A DNA stretch of 64,000 nt, from contig CAKOYB010000004.1 of the NCBI GenBank assembly GCA_934130435.1, positions 36,007 through 100,006 on the forward strand, written 5' to 3'. The notes under the pieces were generated by a model. It saw nothing but the letters and a program-made list of their open reading frames with translations, was not told the DNA's origin and did no database searches. Position numbers and translations under genes: made by a program. This stretch comes from an uncultured Clostridia bacterium (GTDB taxonomy: Bacteria > Bacillota > Clostridia > TANB77 > CAG-508). Numbering within the stretch: the first letter of the stretch is position 1; every line of letters starts with the position of its first letter. This document shows, in pieces, positions 60,632 through 64,000 of the stretch.

Positions 60632-60946
60632 TTATGCATTAACCAAAAAAATCATTTTCCCTTTTTTGTGTAACAATTTAGGATATTTTGCTTCTAATTC
60701 AGTTAATGAATATGTTTGTCCTTCACTTGTAGAAACGCTTCCACCATCAAGAAATACATAATTTATACTAATATGCATAGTATCATCATCACAAAAGAAA
60801 ATATGTAATTCCATAAGTGCAAATATGTACTCGCGTTTAATACCAATTAAATTGCCCCGCACTATCCAATGAGAGCTGTTTCCAAGCTTTCTCAGAGAAT
60901 ATGCTTGTCTAAGTGGAATAGACTTAATTTTAGCTATGTATAACAT
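60632..60946 (-). CDS. 104-aa protein of unknown function in the accessory segment
   Basis: Starts MLYIAKIKSIPLRQAYSLRK. No family recognised. The sequence is consistent with a small soluble mixed fold: IHFFCDD-like strands near residue 50 (ELHIFFCDDDTMHISINYVF) and a C-terminal stretch TYSLTELEAKYPKLLHKKGK resembling regulator-type small proteins. No membrane segment. AAAGGAG lies about 9 nt upstream of the ATG, within the duplicated leader. Codon use is less AT-biased than the core genes. Confidence 0.7.
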   Translation of the reverse strand: MLYIAKIKSIPLRQAYSLRKLGNSSHWIVRGNLIGIKREYIFALMELHIFFCDDDTMHISINYVFLDGGSVSTSEGQTYSLTELEAKYPKLLHKKGKMIFLVNA

Positions 60947-60954
60947 ATAAATTT

Positions 60955-61057
60955 TTCTCCTTTAAAAATTTTTTTATTAACCGTCTGACCCCCAGTTGCA
61001 AAAATAAGGAATTTTGCACATTTTTGCATTAATATATTATCATATTTTTCTGTTAAT
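60955..61057 (-). repeat. Duplicated promoter-leader module, copy B
   Basis: Second copy of the module at 60449-60550. Contains hairpin TGCAAAA / TTTTTGCA and a second one AACTG / CGGTT, then AAAGGAG. The second stem differs in sequence from copy A but can still pair, allowing G-T pairs. Confidence 0.8.
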
Positions 61058-61062
61058 TTCAA
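61034..61062 (-). promoter_or_regulatory. Promoter in copy B of the duplicated module
   Basis: Minus strand TTGAAA (61057-61062), 17-nt spacer, TAATAT (61034-61039). Confidence 0.55.
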
Positions 61063-61133
61063 GTCAGTTTTTTCAAAACTTTTTTCTCATAGAGCAAGAA
61101 TAGCTGTCCGTCAGGCAGCCCTATACAGCTTGA

Positions 61134-61295
61134 ATGCAGAGCTTTCAAAAAGTTATAGTTGATTATCCTAACATAGAAATATATTTTAAATTTAGCAGTA
61201 ATATTGATAATGCTGTAAAACAGACGAAAAAAAATGAACGAGATAATTCATTCGTTTGTCTGGCTCCATTTGAAATCAACTTACAGATTAATTAA
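61134..61295 (+). pseudogene. Remnant of a larger gene, possibly the C-terminus of a recombinase
   Basis: Open frame of 53 codons without a ribosome binding site: VIVDYPNIEIYFKFSSN then DNAVKQTKKNERDNSF and a stop. The pattern resembles the end of site-specific recombinases, but the match is weak and by eye only. The surrounding 61063-61432 stretch has no other gene. Confidence 0.3.
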
Positions 61296-61321
61296 GGTTC
61301 GTAAGTTTTTATTTTATATGA

Positions 61322-61363
61322 AAAAAGAGGAAAAAATTATTAAAACAATTTAATCCTCTTTTT
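61322..61363. terminator. Hairpin terminator in the accessory segment
   Basis: Stem AAAAAGAGGA / TCCTCTTTTT, loop of 22 nt, T runs in both directions. Confidence 0.6.
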
Positions 61364-61432
61364 ATATTTTATCTAATATGGAAGTAAAAGCCGTGTTTAG
61401 CCAGCACCGAATTTGTACTCCCTCACAAATTC

Positions 61433-61546
61433 TTATATGGGAAATTTCCAATCCCTTTTAATACAATGGTCTATCCATTTATCACTTTGAGTTATCCCTC
61501 TAAAATTTTCTAATATAGTTCTTGCTTCACCACTTGTTAATTTCAT
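61433..61546 (-). pseudogene. Truncated HD-domain protein remnant
   Basis: 37 codons starting MKLTSGEARTILENFRGITQ and ending SDKWIDHCIKRDWKFPI. AGGAGG is perfectly placed. The start resembles clostridial HD-type phosphohydrolases, which run on from a KWIxHS/C-type segment for another 150 residues; here the frame stops at once. It is 10 nt after the HAD gene. Confidence 0.45.
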
Positions 61547-61556
61547 AGATTTCCTC

Positions 61557-62054
61557 CTAACTTATATTATCTACATGTATTGCTTTTATGCCATTTTTTT
61601 GTAATAATGCAATAACATCTAAATTATCATCTATAAATAAAATTTCATTTAATTTACAATTATTAACTTTTGCAATTACTCTTATACCTTTAAGTTTTAA
61701 TTCTTGTTCTGAAGTTGATATAACTTCGATATCGTTACCATAATATTTATCTATAAATGTTTGCTTTGCTTTTAAATGAAATGAAAATTTCATTCCTGAT
61801 AAGCAATACATTTTAATTTTTTTATTTCTTAAATTATTAATAAAATTATACAATATTTTTGATTTTGTCCAAGGTTCTATTTCGTCATAAAATTTGTTTG
61901 GATTTTTGTATGCATTATAATACCAATTTGTAAAGCTTTCTTCACTTTCACTACGATGTTTTGTAAAATCTTTATCTTTATGGATTGCTAATGTTTCATC
62001 AAAATCAAAAATAGTAACTTTAATATCATTTAAATCTACATCATTTATTTTCAT
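61557..62054 (-). CDS. HAD-superfamily hydrolase-like protein
   Basis: 165 aa. HAD motif I is IFDFDETLAIH near residue 17. Motif II is MYCLSGMK near residue 83, and motif IV is LFIDDNLDVIALLQ near 141. The nucleophile Asp and second Asp of DFDET are present, so a phosphatase activity is possible. AGAGGT precedes the ATG. Its start overlaps the end of the nucleoside hydrolase fragment by about 14 nt. Confidence 0.75.
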   Translation of the reverse strand: MKINDVDLNDIKVTIFDFDETLAIHKDKDFTKHRSESEESFTNWYYNAYKNPNKFYDEIEPWTKSKILYNFINNLRNKKIKMYCLSGMKFSFHLKAKQTFIDKYYGNDIEVISTSEQELKLKGIRVIAKVNNCKLNEILFIDDNLDVIALLQKNGIKAIHVDNIS

Positions 62055-62553
62055 CATTACCTCTTAATTTTTCAAATAAATCATTATATATTTTATTTCT
62101 ATCTAATTTACTAACCAAAGTAATAGTATGTTTATTATTAGTAGGTTCATAAGAGGTATCTTCTCTTATATTAGGACAATTTATTTCTTTTGTTTCAAAT
62201 ACTATTTTTACTGCTTCAATATCTTGTTTAAAATTATATTCAAGATTATCTTTATAATCTAGTTCATTTCCACCTAACCAAATAATTTCTATTTTGTTTA
62301 TTATTTTAGGCTCCTTTTTTAAAGCTAGCGCAATATTGGTAATAGCACCTATTCCTAACATATAAGTTTTATCATTTTTTAGTGCGATTTTAATTATTTT
62401 GCTTACTGCATCATTATTTTCATTATATCCATTTTGTATATAATCCATTGAGCCTTTGAATACTTTATTACTTATATCAAAGTTTAACCATTTACATATT
62501 TTTAAAATTTCTCTATAACTTAATTTTTGACCTTCTTTTACTGATACATTTTC
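62041..62553 (-). pseudogene. Nucleoside hydrolase fragment lacking its N-terminus
   Basis: The frame is open from about 62553 with an internal ATG at 62448. Readable segments: NVSVKEGQKLSYREILK, NKVFKGSMDYIQNGYNEN, TYMLGIGAITNIALALKKEP, IIWLGGNELDY, and NFKQDIEAVKIVFE. These match the central part of inosine/uridine-preferring nucleoside hydrolases. The N-terminal calcium-binding Asp cluster is missing. It abuts an unrelated fragment at 62513-62680, so it is probably a deletion relic. Confidence 0.65.
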
Positions 62554-62680
62554 TTATATATTCAGCATTTTCATTTATAATGCCAGAATTTCTTAATTCT
62601 TTATCATGCAATAAATATTCGTTTAATAAAGTATCATTAAAGTTTGATATTACATTATCTATATCTATTCCTATCTTCAT
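62513..62680 (-). pseudogene. N-terminal fragment of a HAD-type 5'-nucleotidase
   Basis: 55 codons starting MKIGIDIDNVISNFNDTLLN, containing a DIDN start like HAD nucleotidases of the 5'(3')-type, and continuing EYLLHDKELRNSGIINENAEYI. The frame then runs into sequence from the nucleoside hydrolase reading frame and ends KRRSKIKL. The remainder of the enzyme is missing. ATG 62680 has GGAG about 9 nt upstream. Confidence 0.6.
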
Positions 62681-62734
62681 GTACGTTAACTCCATTCTTC
62701 TACCATTTTTTAATTTTATAACTCTTTAAAACTG

Positions 62735-62762
62735 TTTGACTGTTAATTATGGCATATTCGCC
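62735..62762 (-). repeat. Dyad after the nuclease gene
   Basis: TTAATTATGGC / GCCATAATTAA, an 11-bp stem just after the DUF1016 stop codon; no T run on the minus strand, so termination is uncertain. Confidence 0.5.
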
Positions 62763-62766
62763 ATAA

Positions 62767-63798
62767 TTAAATTTCATCGTTTAATTCAAAATTTTTCTTT
62801 TCTTCTTCAACAGCACTAATTAATTCTTGTTCTGTTGGCATATGTAATTTATATTCTGAAGAAAAGATTGTCTTATTATTTTCAGGTAATGTGTATTTTA
62901 CAACAGTTTCATTTTTATTTGTCGAAAGTAATATTCCTACTGTTGAATTTTCATCACTTTGTTTTATTTCTCTATCATAATAATTAACATACATTTGCAT
63001 TTGCCCTATATCTTGATGAGATACTTTTCCTATTTTTAAATCAATAATTACAAAACATCTTAAAAGTCGATTGTAAAATACTAAATCAGGATAAAAATGG
63101 TCTTCTTCTAATGTTAATCTTACTTGATTTCCAACATAGCTAAATCCTTTTCCAAGTTCTAATAAAAACTCTTTTAAGTGTTCTATAATATTCTTTTCTA
63201 AATCTGATTCTAAATAATCGGTATTTTCTTTTATGTCTAAAAATTCTAATACAAAAGGATCTTTTACTAAATCTTTACTTGTTTTTAATATTTGTCCTTT
63301 TTCAGATAGTTCTAATATTTTTTCTTTATCTGCAGATAAAGTTAATCTTTCATATAATAAGGAATCTCTTTGTCTTTGAAGTTCTCTAACACTCCATCTA
63401 GAGTTAATACATTCATTTAAATAAAAATTTCTCTTTTGTTCCTCATCTATTTTAATCAATTCTAAATAATGAGACCAACTCAATTTGGCAGACACTGTCT
63501 TCCAAATTGGATAAATTAAATAGAATTTTCTCATAGTTCTTAAGTTTCTTGAAGAAAATCCTTTACCAAATTCATTAGTTAATTTTTGCGACAACTTTTC
63601 TAAAACAGCATCACCATAACTTGCTCTTTCATCACCTTGTTGTATTTCCATAATTGCTTTTCCTATATTCCAGTATAAGCTAAGCATTTCAGTATTTACA
63701 GTCTGATAAACTTTGTTTCTACTATTTATAACTAAATCTTTGATATTATCAAAAATATTATTTATTTCGTTATCATTATTTATTAATTCATTACTCAT
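62767..63798 (-). CDS. YhcG/DUF1016 family PD-(D/E)XK nuclease
   Basis: 343 aa. N-terminal DUF1016_N domain (about 10-150): YWNIGKAIMEIQQGDERASYGDAVLEKLSQKL and GFSSRNLRTMRKFYLIYP. C-terminal nuclease domain (about 170-335): core YPDLVFYNRLLRCFVIIDLKIG, with the catalytic D and D-x-K of PD-(D/E)XK. These proteins are frequent in mobile islands and restriction loci, often alone. GGAGG precedes the ATG. Downstream lies a perfect dyad (62735-62762) but no partner methylase. Role in defence is inferred only. Confidence 0.93.
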   Translation of the reverse strand: MSNELINNDNEINNIFDNIKDLVINSRNKVYQTVNTEMLSLYWNIGKAIMEIQQGDERASYGDAVLEKLSQKLTNEFGKGFSSRNLRTMRKFYLIYPIWKTVSAKLSWSHYLELIKIDEEQKRNFYLNECINSRWSVRELQRQRDSLLYERLTLSADKEKILELSEKGQILKTSKDLVKDPFVLEFLDIKENTDYLESDLEKNIIEHLKEFLLELGKGFSYVGNQVRLTLEEDHFYPDLVFYNRLLRCFVIIDLKIGKVSHQDIGQMQMYVNYYDREIKQSDENSTVGILLSTNKNETVVKYTLPENNKTIFSSEYKLHMPTEQELISAVEEEKKNFELNDEI

Positions 63799-63906
63799 TA
63801 AGTTCCTCCAATCATTTATATATTTAAGACTTCATGTGTATATATTATATAATAAATATTGAAACCTTTCTATACTACCATTAAAATTTAATAATTATTG
63901 CAAAAT

Positions 63907-63934
63907 AAAAGAAGTTCACTTTGTGAACTTCTTT
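63907..63934 (-). terminator. Terminator after tRNA-Asn
   Basis: Stem AAAGAAGTTCAC / GTGAACTTCTTT with a 3-nt loop, then TTATTTT on the minus strand, directly after the tRNA 3' end. Confidence 0.85.
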
Positions 63935-63939
63935 CATTT

Positions 63940-64000
63940 TGGCTCCCCTTGTTGGACTCGAACCAACGACCTATCGGTTAACAGCCGAGCGCTCTACCAA
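63940..64000 (-). tRNA. tRNA-Asn (GTT), 5' end beyond the window
   Basis: Minus strand reads from the D-arm side: GGTAGAGCGCTCGG, anticodon loop CTGTTAACC with GTT, variable loop, T-arm GGTTCGAGTCC, then the acceptor strand AAGGGGAG and an encoded CCA. The first bases lie past position 64000. Its 3' end is the probable attachment site of the island at about 60.2-63.9 kb. Confidence 0.9.

Noticed and set aside
61245..61275. Stretch TGGCTCCATTTGAAATCAAC as another tRNA remnant
   Set aside because: Only seven bases match the tRNA acceptor end and no T-arm follows, so chance similarity is more likely.

Overview
The window is very AT-rich and reads as a chromosomal segment of an endospore-forming, low-GC Clostridia bacterium, probably uncultured and host-associated. 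Evidence: the S10-spc-alpha ribosomal operon order, the sporulation genes spoIIID, spoVAC/AD/AE, spoVG and an sspH-type spore protein, a Phe T-box riboswitch ahead of pheST, GGAGG ribosome binding sites throughout, and a consensus sigma-H promoter before spoVG. Genus cannot be set from the sequence alone.

Layout. 1-5.7 kb: start of a Rossmann-fold dehydrogenase, a small membrane protein, glmM, an RNHCP zinc protein, sspH, rpmA/rplU, spoIIID and an OmpR-type two-component system. 5.7-20.7 kb: acyl-CoA synthetase, T-box-pheS-pheT, trmFO, a frameshifted SNF2 helicase, a DUF951 protein, gltX, ribonuclease J and a ROK sugar kinase. 20.7-29.6 kb: a complete Gram-positive type IV pilus operon (PilM-PilN fusion, PilO, PilP-like, 69-aa PilA, PilD, two minor pilins, PilB, PilT, PilC). 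29.9-32.0 kb, plus strand: a spoVA operon headed by a dodecin-like protein. 32.0-35.6 kb: rpmE, a 48-aa membrane protein, rarA, ruvA, a J-domain membrane protein and an Xre regulator.

35.6-52.3 kb: one long minus-strand ribosomal cluster from rpsJ to rplQ, including secY, adk, map, infA, rpmJ and rpoA. It starts from a strong promoter with a structured leader of about 265 nt. rpmD (L30) is absent. A terminator splits it between secY and adk, where a new promoter starts. Four gaps carry a heptad repeat, and a long nested hairpin precedes rpsM. 52.4-54.7 kb: an 84-aa orphan of unusually high GC with its own promoter and terminator, spoVG and murC. 54.8-59.2 kb: a dlt-like cluster (A-C-MBOAT-SGNH) for activating and exporting an acyl or aminoacyl group to the cell surface, followed by a Nudix hydrolase.

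59.9-64.0 kb is an accessory, decaying segment. It holds tRNA-like debris, two small genes sharing a duplicated promoter and two-hairpin leader, fragments of HD, HAD and nucleoside hydrolase genes, a solitary YhcG/DUF1016 PD-(D/E)XK nuclease, and a tRNA-Asn whose 3' end is repeated at the far edge, as expected of a tRNA-targeted island. No CRISPR array, rRNA gene or intact transposase was seen.
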